A DNA stretch of 64,000 nt, taken from assembly GCA_964414425.1 (NCBI GenBank), contig CAYPWL010000001.1, positions 124,001 to 188,000 on the forward strand, read 5' to 3'. The DNA comes from GYS-P2D sp964414425. Lineage in GTDB: Bacteria; Bacteroidota; Bacteroidia; Chitinophagales; Saprospiraceae. Positions 25,166-34,203 of this stretch are shown one piece after another (positions within the stretch are counted from its first letter, which is position 1; each line of letters begins with the position of its first letter). The notes under the pieces are model-generated. The model was not told where the DNA came from. It made no database searches and saw nothing but the letters and a program-made list of their open reading frames with translations. The translations under genes and the position numbers were made by a program.

Positions 25166-26845
25166 ATGGTTAAAAATATATTGTTAGATATCCAGGATTT
25201 ATCAGTCCGCTTCCGCACTAAAGCGGGTGAAATAGACGCCGTTAATAAGGCAAATATTAAGTTATATGCCGGTGATTGCCTCGGTGTAGCGGGAGAGTCT
25301 GGGTCAGGTAAGTCTGTGACAAGCCTTTCTATTCTTAATTTAATCTTCCCTAATCCTAATGCTCTCATTACTGGTAAAGTACTACGCTATCATGATGGGC
25401 ATCCCGTAGATCTCCTACAGTTAGATGAAAAAGCCTTATCCAAGATCAGAGGTAATGATATATCGATGGTGTTTCAAGAGCCAATGAGCTCGCTTAATCC
25501 AGTCAAACGCTGCGGCTCACAGATCGAGGAGGTACTTGAGATCCATAACATAGTACCCAAAGCTAAGCGCAAAGACCGAGTATTGGAGTTAATTCAATCT
25601 GTGGAACTGCCTGATGTAGAGCGTATATATCGGTCATACCCCCATGAATTGAGTGGTGGACAACTACAGAGAGTGAACATAGCCATGGCACTTGCTGGAG
25701 ATCCCAAGATTTTGATCTGTGATGAACCAACAACAGCGCTGGATGTCACAGTTCAAAAGAAGATCATCGAATTGCTACAGAGAATCGTTACTGACAGGGA
25801 CATCGCTTTGATCTTTGTGTGCCACGATTTAGATTTGGTAGCTGAGCTATGCAATAGAGTTGTCGTGATGTACAATGGAGATGTTGTTGAGCAAGGACAA
25901 CTACCCGAAGCTTTTCACAAACCGCAATCTGCATACACACAAGCGCTATTAGCCTGTCGCCCAAAGCCCTCCTATAATGACATTCAGCTACCTACGGTTG
26001 ATAAAATCATGTCAGGTCAATATGAGGAAGTGCAGCGACCAAAGGCAGATATAGATACTGATAACATTGTGCTTTCAGTGGAGCATCTCACCGTCAAGTA
26101 TCGAACGAATCCATTGGCGATATTTCAACCAAAGAAATACCTCACCGCAGTTGATGATGTATCATTCAACCTGCCCAAGGGTGCGGTATTGGGAATAGTA
26201 GGGGAGTCTGGATCGGGAAAATCTACTGTCGCTAAATGTATCTGTGGAGTAATCCCCGCCGATGAAGGCGTGATCACCTATGAGGGTAAAGCCATAAATA
26301 ATCAAGTGCTGTCATCTGATAAAAGCCTTAGAAGGAAGATTCAAATCATCTTTCAAGATCCACATGGTTCGCTTAACCCACGTATGAGTATTGGTCAAGC
26401 CATTCTCGAGCCAATCAAATATCATAAGCTCCACCCAGGACAGTCTATAGAGAGAGTCATACAACTATTGAATGATGTGGGTTTGGATGAGAGTTATTTT
26501 GATCGATATCCGCATCAACTCTCTGGAGGTCAGCGACAGCGAATATGCATAGCACGAGCGTTATCGGTAGAACCTGAGGTTCTGCTATGTGATGAGAGCG
26601 TGTCGGCGCTTGATGTATCTGTGCAATCTCAGATCCTCAATCTACTTGATGTCCTGAAAAGCAAATATCAACTAAGCATCATATTTATCAGCCATGATCT
26701 CTCAGTTATACATTATATCAGTGATGAGGTGATCGTCATGAAGGATGGCAGGATCGTCGAACGAGGATCAGCAGATCAGATCATCAACTCACCCAAAGAG
26801 TTATATACCCAGCAATTAGTAAGCAGTATTCCTCAAGAGGTATAA
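25166..26845 (+). CDS. ABC transporter with two fused ATP-binding domains (peptide/nickel type)
   Basis: This 559-residue fusion of two oligopeptide-type ATPases resembles YejF or DppD-DppF. Domain 1 has GESGSGKSVTS, LSGGQLQRV and LICDEPTTALDVTVQ. Domain 2 has GESGSGKSTVA, LSGGQRQRICIARAL and LLCDESVSALDVSVQ. Both carry H-loops (VCHDLDL and ISHDLSV). Such fusions normally energise peptide or microcin uptake with two permeases and a binding protein. None of these is in the window, so the partners must lie elsewhere. Divergent from the AsmA-like gene. Confidence 0.9.
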   Translation: MVKNILLDIQDLSVRFRTKAGEIDAVNKANIKLYAGDCLGVAGESGSGKSVTSLSILNLIFPNPNALITGKVLRYHDGHPVDLLQLDEKALSKIRGNDISMVFQEPMSSLNPVKRCGSQIEEVLEIHNIVPKAKRKDRVLELIQSVELPDVERIYRSYPHELSGGQLQRVNIAMALAGDPKILICDEPTTALDVTVQKKIIELLQRIVTDRDIALIFVCHDLDLVAELCNRVVVMYNGDVVEQGQLPEAFHKPQSAYTQALLACRPKPSYNDIQLPTVDKIMSGQYEEVQRPKADIDTDNIVLSVEHLTVKYRTNPLAIFQPKKYLTAVDDVSFNLPKGAVLGIVGESGSGKSTVAKCICGVIPADEGVITYEGKAINNQVLSSDKSLRRKIQIIFQDPHGSLNPRMSIGQAILEPIKYHKLHPGQSIERVIQLLNDVGLDESYFDRYPHQLSGGQRQRICIARALSVEPEVLLCDESVSALDVSVQSQILNLLDVLKSKYQLSIIFISHDLSVIHYISDEVIVMKDGRIVERGSADQIINSPKELYTQQLVSSIPQEV

Positions 26846-26851
26846 CAGTTT

Positions 26852-27412
26852 TTAGTTTCCTTCTACTGGATCAGTAGTTTCTGGCTGATACATCTTTATA
26901 TTCTCCTCAATAGTTTTCTTCAGCATGTCAAGATTCGTGTCCTCTTGACTCCTAAATGCACCTGGGTCGAGAGCAATAAAGGATTTTGTGATCATGTCAT
27001 TTCCCTCGACAAGGGTATAGGTCTCGATTTCAGTGCTTTCGCCATTAGCTTTCATCTTCATGACATAGTCCATTTGCATCATGTAATTCTCAAAACTCAT
27101 CTCTATCGAATGGTTTGGGATAATCTGTGTGATGGTTTCTTTGATTACTACCTCAGATCCATTGCTTTCAAATATGACATTGGATACCGCCCCTACTTGT
27201 CCTGGCTCACCGCTGACATGTTCAAATCGCTTGAAGCCTGTCATCCATTCGGTCATCTTAGCATGGTCTTGGGTAACATCCCAACATTCTTGCAAGGGCT
27301 TATCTACGGTTATCTCACAGTCATATTCTATGGTAGGCTTAATAACACCTAAGAGTAGGAATAGAACTACTAGTAGACTGAGGATGATAGCCGCATATTT
27401 CAGATACTTCAT
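26852..27412 (-). CDS. Membrane-anchored SRPBCC (START-like) protein
   Basis: This 186-residue protein has one N-terminal membrane helix (about residues 5-26), then a domain of the polyketide-cyclase/START-like superfamily: V-D-K-P-L-Q-E-C-W-D-V-T-Q-D at the first strand and helix, M-T-E-W-M-T-G-F-K-R-F-E, and a long final helix. These domains bind hydrophobic ligands in a deep cavity. The membrane anchor suggests a periplasmic or inner-membrane location. Ligand and partners are unknown. The 3' end is six bases from the ABC ATPase gene, convergent. Confidence 0.7.
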   Translation of the reverse strand: MKYLKYAAIILSLLVVLFLLLGVIKPTIEYDCEITVDKPLQECWDVTQDHAKMTEWMTGFKRFEHVSGEPGQVGAVSNVIFESNGSEVVIKETITQIIPNHSIEMSFENYMMQMDYVMKMKANGESTEIETYTLVEGNDMITKSFIALDPGAFRSQEDTNLDMLKKTIEENIKMYQPETTDPVEGN

Positions 27413-27443
27413 GTCAATTGTATATGTAGTGTGATATAGAGGA

Positions 27444-27782
27444 TTAAGTATTTATACTCTCCAGGATGGCAACTACGCCATTGTAAGAGATCACTAACGA
27501 AAAAAACAAGGCTCCAAATAGCCCTACATTAAGGCCAATCCCTGCTTTATGATCAGCCATCAAGGACTTTTTATTGATGAGTATCATCATACTCAAAATC
27601 ACTAAGGGAAGAATAAAAACATTAAAGACTTGTGTGATGATCTGGGCTTTTATGGGATTAAATCCAAAAGCTGGAACAGTCAACCCTATAACGCATGCTA
27701 AAGCAGTCATCAACTTAAATCGTTTTGAACTAAAGTCTAACTCTCCTGAGCTATAGTCTGCTATCATCAAAGGGGCAATCAT
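27444..27782 (-). pseudogene. 3' remnant of an NRAMP-family metal ion transporter
   Basis: The 112 codons match only the last third of NRAMP transporters of the kind found with pxp genes: an A-P-L-M-I-A-D-Y start, a V-P-A-F-G-F-N-P-I-K-A-Q-I-I-T-Q-V helix, an F-I-L-P-L-V-I-L-S-M-M helix followed by N-K-K-S-L-M, and a last helix. Full NRAMP proteins have about 400 residues and 11 helices. The N-terminal ~300, including the DPG metal site of helix 1, are missing. The frame upstream is closed by a stop six codons before the ATG, and the sequence beyond shows no NRAMP similarity. A deletion remnant is the simplest reading. Confidence 0.72.
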
Positions 27783-27841
27783 AGGCTTGAGGTAAAGTTA
27801 TTATTGTGTTCGCATTGATTTGTGAGACACAATTGTCATCA

Positions 27842-28141
27842 ATGAAGAAAATTCTTTTTGTCATATGTTGTGCAATGATGGTACTGCTGACTAACTATTT
27901 GCAATCATTTAGTATCGAGGTTTATTACTATAGCAATTTCGACAGGTCACGACAATTTAAATGTGTACCTGCAAAAGGCTGTTCAATAGAAGGTATTGAA
28001 CAGCACTATTTCAATAGTATTGAACCAAAAGAAGATCGAGATAATACAGTTTATAGACTTTTTATGATAAAACCATGGATGTTCTGGAAGTGGGGGGAAT
28101 ATTTAACCTCACCATATTACAATTGCCCATATCTTAAGTAA
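27842..28141 (+). CDS. Small secreted or membrane-anchored hypothetical protein
   Basis: Starting at the ATG at 27842 gives 99 residues with an N-terminal hydrophobic segment (MKKILFVICCAMMVLLTNYL). A short polar, aromatic-rich domain follows, with four cysteines including C-V-P-A-K-G-C. The M-K-K start fits a signal sequence or anchor; an in-frame ATG 12 codons upstream would spoil it. I do not recognise the family. It lies divergently from the NRAMP remnant in a gene-poor stretch, so it may itself be recently acquired or decaying. Confidence 0.45.
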   Translation: MKKILFVICCAMMVLLTNYLQSFSIEVYYYSNFDRSRQFKCVPAKGCSIEGIEQHYFNSIEPKEDRDNTVYRLFMIKPWMFWKWGEYLTSPYYNCPYLK

Positions 28142-28221
28142 AATAACTACGCACAACCAAAATCTCTAACCGCAAAATAATGTAAGCTCGCACAACTCAA
28201 TCATGTACTTTTGAACAGAGC

Positions 28222-28262
28222 GTCAAGCAAATTCTTTAGGACGAATTTGCCTAAAACTTGAC
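28222..28262. repeat. Two-part inverted repeat in gene-poor stretch
   Basis: GTCAAG-CAAATTC (28222-28234) faces GAATTTG (28243-28249) and CTTGAC (28257-28262). This makes a 7-pair inner stem, an asymmetric 7-base internal loop and a 6-pair outer stem. No T-run follows on either strand, so it does not look like a terminator. The surrounding 28142-28433 (292 bases) contains no coding frame I can support. The structure could be an RNA element or the end of a former mobile element. Confidence 0.45.
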
Positions 28263-28433
28263 CATATTTCCAGTGTGCAGCCTGACCTATTCTCCAAGAT
28301 TATGATACGACGTTGCTTACTTTACCGTCTCTCCATTTTTACCGAAAGAATTACCTATCATCTCATGATCATTTGAAGTCTAAAAATACAATTCAGAACA
28401 GTCTTTCTATCTTAAGTGATCATAAGCTTCGAT

Positions 28434-29696
28434 ATGAAAAAGCGAACATTTCTCAAGACACTGGTTACCGCATCTGTTGCCCCATCATTATTTGATCAGA
28501 TGGATCGGTGGAACGTGGTCTTAGAAGGAACTGATCCAGACACGGCAGCTCAAAATGAAGCGTATTGGCAAACTATTAGAGCTGGATATAAACTAAAGAC
28601 CGACTATATCAATCTGGAGAACGGTTATTATTGCATGACGCCCCAATACACTATGGAGCGATACCATAATATCATAGACGAGGTCAATCTCCAAGCGTCC
28701 TACTATATGCGTACTGAACAGTGGGACAATAAGGATAATACTGCGGCTCGATTGGCAGAACTCATCGGTGCAAGTCCAGATGAAGTCGTCATCACTCGGA
28801 ATACTACGGAGTCGCTCGACACCATTATCAGTGGTTATTCTTGGTCAGCAGGAGATGAAGCAGTCTATGCATATCAAGATTATGGCGCTATGCGTAATCA
28901 GTTCAAACTGATGGAACAACGTTATGGTATAGTAAGCAAGATCATCAACGTTCCTAATCATCCAAAAAGTGACGACGAGATCGTATCACTCTAAGAGTCA
29001 GCAATAACACCAAAGACTAAACTACTGATGGTCTGCCATATGATCAATATCACGGGACATATACTACCGATCAGAAAAATCTGTGATATGGCCCACAGTC
29101 ATGGCGTAGATGTATTAGTGGACGGCGCTCACGTGATTGGACATATCGACTTTGATATCAAAGAACTGAACTGCGATTACTACGGATCAAGTCTACATAA
29201 GTGGCTCAGTGTTCCACTTGGAGCAGGCTTGCTGTACGCCAAGAAGGGCAAAGCAAAGAATCTCTGGCCGCTATTTGCAGAATATGGCAAAGAAGACGAT
29301 GATATCAAAAAACTAAATCATACAGGTACTCATCCTGTGCATACCGATCTGGCTATCAATGATGCAATAGACTATCTTGACAAGATGGGCTTAAAACGTA
29401 AAGAATCTCGCCTTAGATATCTGCAACGGTATTGGAGTGATCAAGTACGTGACATCCCTAATATCAATGTAAATACGCCAGTTAATCAACATCGATCATG
29501 CGGCATAGCTAATGTGGGGATCAGCGGTCTCAATCCTAAAGAGATGGCTAAGATGCTACTTGAGCAATACCAAATCTGGACGGTTGGAATAGACAGTAAG
29601 ACGGTGAAAGGATGCCGCATCACACCCAATGTATATACCACCTTAGAAGAGCTCGATATCTTCGTTGCAGCGTTGAAGGATATGGCAAAAGCATGA
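28434..29696 (+). pseudogene. Class V aminotransferase-like gene interrupted by an in-frame TAA
   Basis: One continuous frame of 420 codons encodes a PLP-dependent class V (NifS/isopenicillin-N-epimerase-like) protein. It is interrupted only by TAA at 28992-28994. Before the stop is an N-terminal Tat-like signal (MKKRTFLKTLVTASVAPS, with K-R in place of R-R) and the 'ITRNTTESLDTII' PLP region. After it come the SAITPKTKLLMVCHMINITG strand, the VDGAHVIGHIDFD aspartate block and the Schiff-base lysine in SSLHKWLSVPLGAG. Neither half alone could be active, because the lysine lies in the second half. A single base change (for example TAT or TAC to TAA) explains it. Sequencing error or readthrough are alternatives. 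Confidence 0.85.
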
Positions 29697-29785
29697 CCTT
29701 CTCTAATCTTCTATAAGGAAAGTCCATTAGGTTCAAAGTGATATTGATCATTACTTGATCAATATTTCTCTCATATTTGTGGCAC

Positions 29786-30379
29786 ATGAAAAAGGCCCTT
29801 GGAAGACTGATACTATGGATGATCGGTTGGAGTGTTGACGAAAACCTCCCTCCTGAAGCTCAACGAGCTGTGTGTCTTGCCGCTCCTCATACCACTAACT
29901 GGGATTTCTTTTTTGTCATTGTTGGTTTCTGGGTATTGGGTGTACCGATGAAGGTCGCTATCAAGGATGACTGGACGAAATTCCCGTTTGGTTTACTGGT
30001 CAAGCCACTCGGTGGATTAGGGATCAATAGAGCTCCAAAGAACGACCCATCTAAAGGTCCGAGTCAAGTAGATCAGATGGTCTCGTTTTTCGATCAGATG
30101 GATCGTATTGCTCTGGTGATTGCCGCTGAAGGCACAAGACGCAAAACCACAAAATGGAAAACTGGATTTTATCATATCGCCTCTAAAGCCAATGTGCCGA
30201 TAGTATTCGGCTATGTAGACTATGCTCGTAAAGTTGCAGGTATTCACTCCGAGGCACTGCTCTTGTCAGGAGACATGGCCAAAGACATGCCCATCATTCT
30301 GGCATTTTATGATACCATCGCAGCTAAAAATCCCGATCAATTTGCACTTGATGAGAGATATGTCGATAAACTAACCTAA
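29786..30379 (+). CDS. 1-acyl-glycerol-3-phosphate acyltransferase-like protein
   Basis: This 197-residue PlsC-superfamily protein has the catalytic H-x4-D motif in APHTTNWDFFF. The second-block arginine is in GLGINR, and the EGTRRKTTKWKTGFYHIA block supplies the 'EGTR' and glycine motif. It transfers an acyl group to a phospholipid precursor or related acceptor at the inner membrane. The short form is common in Bacteroidota. A CATATTTG element ends six bases upstream of the ATG; an alternative in-frame TTG at 29777 overlaps that element and is less likely. Confidence 0.85.
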   Translation: MKKALGRLILWMIGWSVDENLPPEAQRAVCLAAPHTTNWDFFFVIVGFWVLGVPMKVAIKDDWTKFPFGLLVKPLGGLGINRAPKNDPSKGPSQVDQMVSFFDQMDRIALVIAAEGTRRKTTKWKTGFYHIASKANVPIVFGYVDYARKVAGIHSEALLLSGDMAKDMPIILAFYDTIAAKNPDQFALDERYVDKLT

Positions 30380-30423
30380 TGTTTATGATTAGATTGATAA
30401 CTTTCCTCTTCTAATCGGATCTG

Positions 30424-32358
30424 GTGCAAAGACTATTTTCACTCATATGTTTTCTCCTTACCTGGAGTGCCATTGGCGCACAAAACCTCTGTGAATTCCC
30501 TCAAGATCAAGTGCTATCCAAGCGTCTGGCAAACTACAAAATGGATGTAGTTCTTGATCATGAAAAGAAGTTGGTTACTGGCACACAATCCATAGAATGG
30601 ATCAATAATAGTCCCGATAGCGTCAATCATATAGAGATGTACATGTATCTCAATGCATTTAAAGACTATAATAGTAGTTATCTCCGTAATACCGGAGCCA
30701 ATGTGATGGGGCAGGATATCTCTGATCGTCCCGAAGATGACTGGGGATATGTCACACTCAATTCCATAAAGACTGAAGGCTCAGATCAAGAACTCAATAA
30801 GAAATACATACAGAAATTAGATAACAATGATCAAGATCAATCTGTTATCAGAGTCGATCTTAGTGATGCTGTAGCACCAGGAGAAACTCTGACACTTGTG
30901 ACAGAGTTCGTATCCAAGCTGCCTCGAACTATTGCACGTGTAGGCTATGCTGAGAACAACTTTCACTTCTTCGTGCATTGGTATCCCAAGCTTGGCGTCT
31001 ATGAGCGCAGTGAGGAAGGTATCTGGGGATGGAATTGTCATCAGTTTCTCCAGCGTATGGAGTTCTATGGTGAGTTCGGAACTTACGAAATGAGCATTAC
31101 GACAGACAAAATGATGAAAGTAGGAGGCAGTGGCTGTAGAGTCGACCAGGTAGTTAATGGTGATGGCACGGTAACACACCTCTTTCGTGCAGAAGACGTC
31201 ATTGATTTTGCCTGGGTGGCATATCCTGATTTTGAGATTTATACGGACAATTGGAACGGAATCGATATAGAGCTTTTTTATCCAATTCATCATAAAAGGC
31301 TTGTCCCTCGCTTAGTTGGTGCTGTCAAGAATAGCCTGGAGTTTATGCATGAGCATGTTGGAACTTATCCATATCCTAAGATTACAGTTATGGATCCACC
31401 GGCATTGGGGATGCGCTCGGGTTTTATGGAGTATCCAACCTTTATTACTGGAGGATCATTTTATGGATTCCCCAAGGCGGTTAGGTCACTTGAGTCTTTG
31501 ATTGTGCACGAGTTCTGCCATCAGTACTTTATGGCAATCGTAGCCAGTAATGAGAAAGAAGCTCCTTGGCTTGATGAAGGCTTCGTTACCTTCTTTGAAG
31601 ATAACATTATGGAAGCCTATTATGGAGAGGGAGACAATTCTTTAGTTGACCTGTTAGGATATAAGATGTCCAATATTGACAAGTCTCGCAATGAGTATGT
31701 TAGTATGCATGATAAACGGAGTAGTACCATAACCCAGAAGTCATGGCTCATCCAAGGGGATTATAAAGGGCTCATTTATGCCAAGACATCGTTGATCTTA
31801 AGATCTATTAAGAATATCATGGGCGAAGAGCTATTCTACGAGATGATGAAGACTTACTTCCAGAGGCAACAGTTCACTCATCCACGTAAGGCGAACTTTG
31901 TTGGTTTGGTTCGAGCATATGCTCAAGATCACTTAGATCAATTTCAATCTGATCAAGTGAGTGCTTTACTCCAATCTGGTCTTGACGAAACAGATGTCTG
32001 TGATTTTGCGATCTCCAATGTGCAGTCATCAATGGACGATAATACTCATCACTATACCATAAATGTGGAGCAACTACAGGATTTTAGTATTCCCGTTGAT
32101 ATCAGATTTACATATGCGGATGGGACAGTCAAAGATACCATGTGGTACATGAAAGATCACTCTAAGTCATATCAGATAAAATCTGCAGTGGCCTTAACAC
32201 AAATTGAAGTAGACCCTAATCAACAGCTACTTATCGACATAGACTTGAATAATAACAGCTACACTGTAGATAATAGTCCAATGACTATGTTTAAATACTT
32301 CAGTAGGGCAGCGTACTGGACTCAGAATTTAATGCAGACGATATCAACATTGATGTGA
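30424..32358 (+). CDS. Secreted M1-family metallopeptidase
   Basis: This 644-residue protein begins with a GTG start and a signal peptide (to about residue 19, SAIGA). The zinc site is complete: His362-Glu363-x2-His366 and Glu385. The substrate N-terminus motif is G-F-M-E-Y (GAMEN-like) at about 333-337. A beta-rich N-terminal domain and a helical C-terminal domain fit M1 aminopeptidases. It is probably periplasmic or surface-exposed and releases amino acids from peptides. Its stop overlaps the GTG of the next gene, forming a unit with a membrane protein and an MBL hydrolase. Confidence 0.9.
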   Translation: MQRLFSLICFLLTWSAIGAQNLCEFPQDQVLSKRLANYKMDVVLDHEKKLVTGTQSIEWINNSPDSVNHIEMYMYLNAFKDYNSSYLRNTGANVMGQDISDRPEDDWGYVTLNSIKTEGSDQELNKKYIQKLDNNDQDQSVIRVDLSDAVAPGETLTLVTEFVSKLPRTIARVGYAENNFHFFVHWYPKLGVYERSEEGIWGWNCHQFLQRMEFYGEFGTYEMSITTDKMMKVGGSGCRVDQVVNGDGTVTHLFRAEDVIDFAWVAYPDFEIYTDNWNGIDIELFYPIHHKRLVPRLVGAVKNSLEFMHEHVGTYPYPKITVMDPPALGMRSGFMEYPTFITGGSFYGFPKAVRSLESLIVHEFCHQYFMAIVASNEKEAPWLDEGFVTFFEDNIMEAYYGEGDNSLVDLLGYKMSNIDKSRNEYVSMHDKRSSTITQKSWLIQGDYKGLIYAKTSLILRSIKNIMGEELFYEMMKTYFQRQQFTHPRKANFVGLVRAYAQDHLDQFQSDQVSALLQSGLDETDVCDFAISNVQSSMDDNTHHYTINVEQLQDFSIPVDIRFTYADGTVKDTMWYMKDHSKSYQIKSAVALTQIEVDPNQQLLIDIDLNNNSYTVDNSPMTMFKYFSRAAYWTQNLMQTISTLM

Positions 32359-33218
32359 GTGGTTTAGATGCCGTCATATCGTCCTTTAGAGAATCGTTGA
32401 AGCTGAAGAAAGTCATTGGTTTCATCTATCTGATTCAATTCGTGCTTGCAGCCGTAGTTGGTATTGCTGCGAGTAGCTTCATCAATCAACTCTCTCACAC
32501 GCTCTCAATACAAGAGCTCCTAAGGGACTTTGATTACACGATCATTGAAGATCTTAAAAACAGCTCGCCAGACAGTTGGGCTTCAATAGGTCTGTATGTA
32601 TTTATTGTCGTATTGATCTATTTGATTGTCTCGCTATTCATTCACAGCGGATTGCTGTATTGCATCTATCATAGACGGTATACTCTCAGAGATTTCAAAC
32701 GTGGTGTAAAGGCCTATTACAAACGATTTTTGAGTGTATCGATTTTCTTCATGATATTGACAATTGCTTGGACCATACTAATCTGGTTTCCATATATGTC
32801 TAATATGTTCTACATGATCGAGCACTGGGTTGCAGAGTATATGATTGTGTGGTTGATTCCGATTCTCGGGGTAATGTATTTCGCGGGTATTGTCTTTCTA
32901 TTTTCGTGGTCGGTACAGACTCGATACATGATGATCTATCAGAGCTATTGGAGTTTGTCGGTATTCAAGAAAGGGTTCTTACAAGTCAGAAATAATCTTA
33001 AAGATCACTTGGTACAGCTTGTTTTATTTGCTTCAATTCTAATGTTACTATATGGCTTGTCTATCGCCATAGATCAAACCATCGGGGTATCATCAGCGGT
33101 ATTAGTAATCCTATTCCTGTTTATACAGCAAGCCTGGGTATTGCTGAAATTATGGCATAGAGTATCAGTATATATATCACTTAGGAATCTACAACGCATA
33201 AGAAGAGATGGAGAGTAA
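32355..33218 (+). CDS. Polytopic membrane protein of unknown function
   Basis: This 287-residue protein with about six membrane helices starts at a GTG overlapping the stop of the M1 peptidase (GTGA). It overlaps the following MBL gene by 11 bases. A basic cytoplasmic loop (YHRRYTLRDFKRGVKAYYKRF) lies between helices 2 and 3. I do not recognise a named family. The tight coupling suggests a role linked to the peptidase or the hydrolase, for example as an envelope scaffold. This is inference only. Confidence 0.6.
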   Translation: MSGLDAVISSFRESLKLKKVIGFIYLIQFVLAAVVGIAASSFINQLSHTLSIQELLRDFDYTIIEDLKNSSPDSWASIGLYVFIVVLIYLIVSLFIHSGLLYCIYHRRYTLRDFKRGVKAYYKRFLSVSIFFMILTIAWTILIWFPYMSNMFYMIEHWVAEYMIVWLIPILGVMYFAGIVFLFSWSVQTRYMMIYQSYWSLSVFKKGFLQVRNNLKDHLVQLVLFASILMLLYGLSIAIDQTIGVSSAVLVILFLFIQQAWVLLKLWHRVSVYISLRNLQRIRRDGE

Positions 33219-34188
33219 GATTACACGAATTGAATTGCCAGAGGAGTTCGGCATGGGAACAGTTAATAGCTACTTAGTGCAAGGAGAGCGTACTGCTTTA
33301 GTTGATTGTGGCGAAGATACTGATGCCTCCTATAGTGCCTTAAAAAATGGACTATCAGCACATAACGTAGCCTTCAAGGATATTGATGAGATATTCATTA
33401 CTCATGCACATGTCGATCATATAGGCATGGCAGATCGTGTATGCAGAGCCGCAGATTGTCCAGTATGGGTCTCTGATTTAGTAGAGCCTTGGGCAATCAA
33501 TCTTGAGTATAACTGGAAAAAAAGAGCAGATATCATGGTAAGTACTATGGGTGAGTACCTACCAGAAGAGTTGAGCCAGGGTGTGCTCATGATGTTTCAA
33601 GACATGAGTAATAAGATCCTCCAACAATGGAAAAACATAGATCCAGATCGTATAAAAACCTTTAATCATAAAGAAGGAGAGGTTCATATTGGTGGAGAAG
33701 CGTGGGAGGTGATCTATGCGCCAGGACATAGTAGTACACAATCCTGCTTTTATCACAAATCGACCAGACGACTATTAGCTGCTGATATGCTCCTGAATAT
33801 AACCCCTACACCTGTGATGGAACCATTGATCGATGACGAACATGTCAGAGAGCGGGGTATACTAACCATGTTGGAGTCCTATGAATACTTTAGGAACTTA
33901 GATATCTCGACGGTATATCCAGGTCACTTTGAGGAATTTAATGACCCTAAAGTGAAAATTGATCGGCAGGTCAAACGGATCCACCAGCGCAAGGAAGAAT
34001 GCTATGATCTAATCGGTAATGGAACGGATAATCTCTTATACATTTTTCAAGTGCTTTATAAGGGGCGTTGGCACATGCCTGCATTCAATATGACCTTGGC
34101 GTATGTAGATCTGTTGTTGCATGAAGGCCGTATTAACGAAACACAAAAAGAGGGCGATATCAAGAGGTTTAGTATTATTAGCTCGTAA
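33208..34188 (+). CDS. MBL-fold metallo-hydrolase
   Basis: This 326-residue metallo-beta-lactamase fold protein has the complete zinc ligand set: THAHVDH (His66, His68, Asp70, His71), a His in YAPGHSSTQ, Asp in LLAADMLL and the final His in VYPGHFEEF. A helical C-terminal extension of about 70 residues is present, as in the lactonase-beta-like/glyoxalase II-like subgroup. The substrate is probably a thioester, lactone or ester but cannot be specified. It is the last gene of a unit with the M1 peptidase and a membrane protein. Confidence 0.88.
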   Translation: MESKITRIELPEEFGMGTVNSYLVQGERTALVDCGEDTDASYSALKNGLSAHNVAFKDIDEIFITHAHVDHIGMADRVCRAADCPVWVSDLVEPWAINLEYNWKKRADIMVSTMGEYLPEELSQGVLMMFQDMSNKILQQWKNIDPDRIKTFNHKEGEVHIGGEAWEVIYAPGHSSTQSCFYHKSTRRLLAADMLLNITPTPVMEPLIDDEHVRERGILTMLESYEYFRNLDISTVYPGHFEEFNDPKVKIDRQVKRIHQRKEECYDLIGNGTDNLLYIFQVLYKGRWHMPAFNMTLAYVDLLLHEGRINETQKEGDIKRFSIISS

Positions 34189-34203
34189 TACAAGTTTAAT
34201 AGG

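Noticed and set aside
28142..28433. Small gene between the orphan small protein and the split aminotransferase
   Set aside because: Only short frames without signal, motif or start context are present; the inverted repeat is the only structure I can support.
30817..31293. Antisense frame opposite the M1 peptidase
   Set aside because: Overlaps the conserved N-terminal domain of the peptidase entirely and has no independent support.
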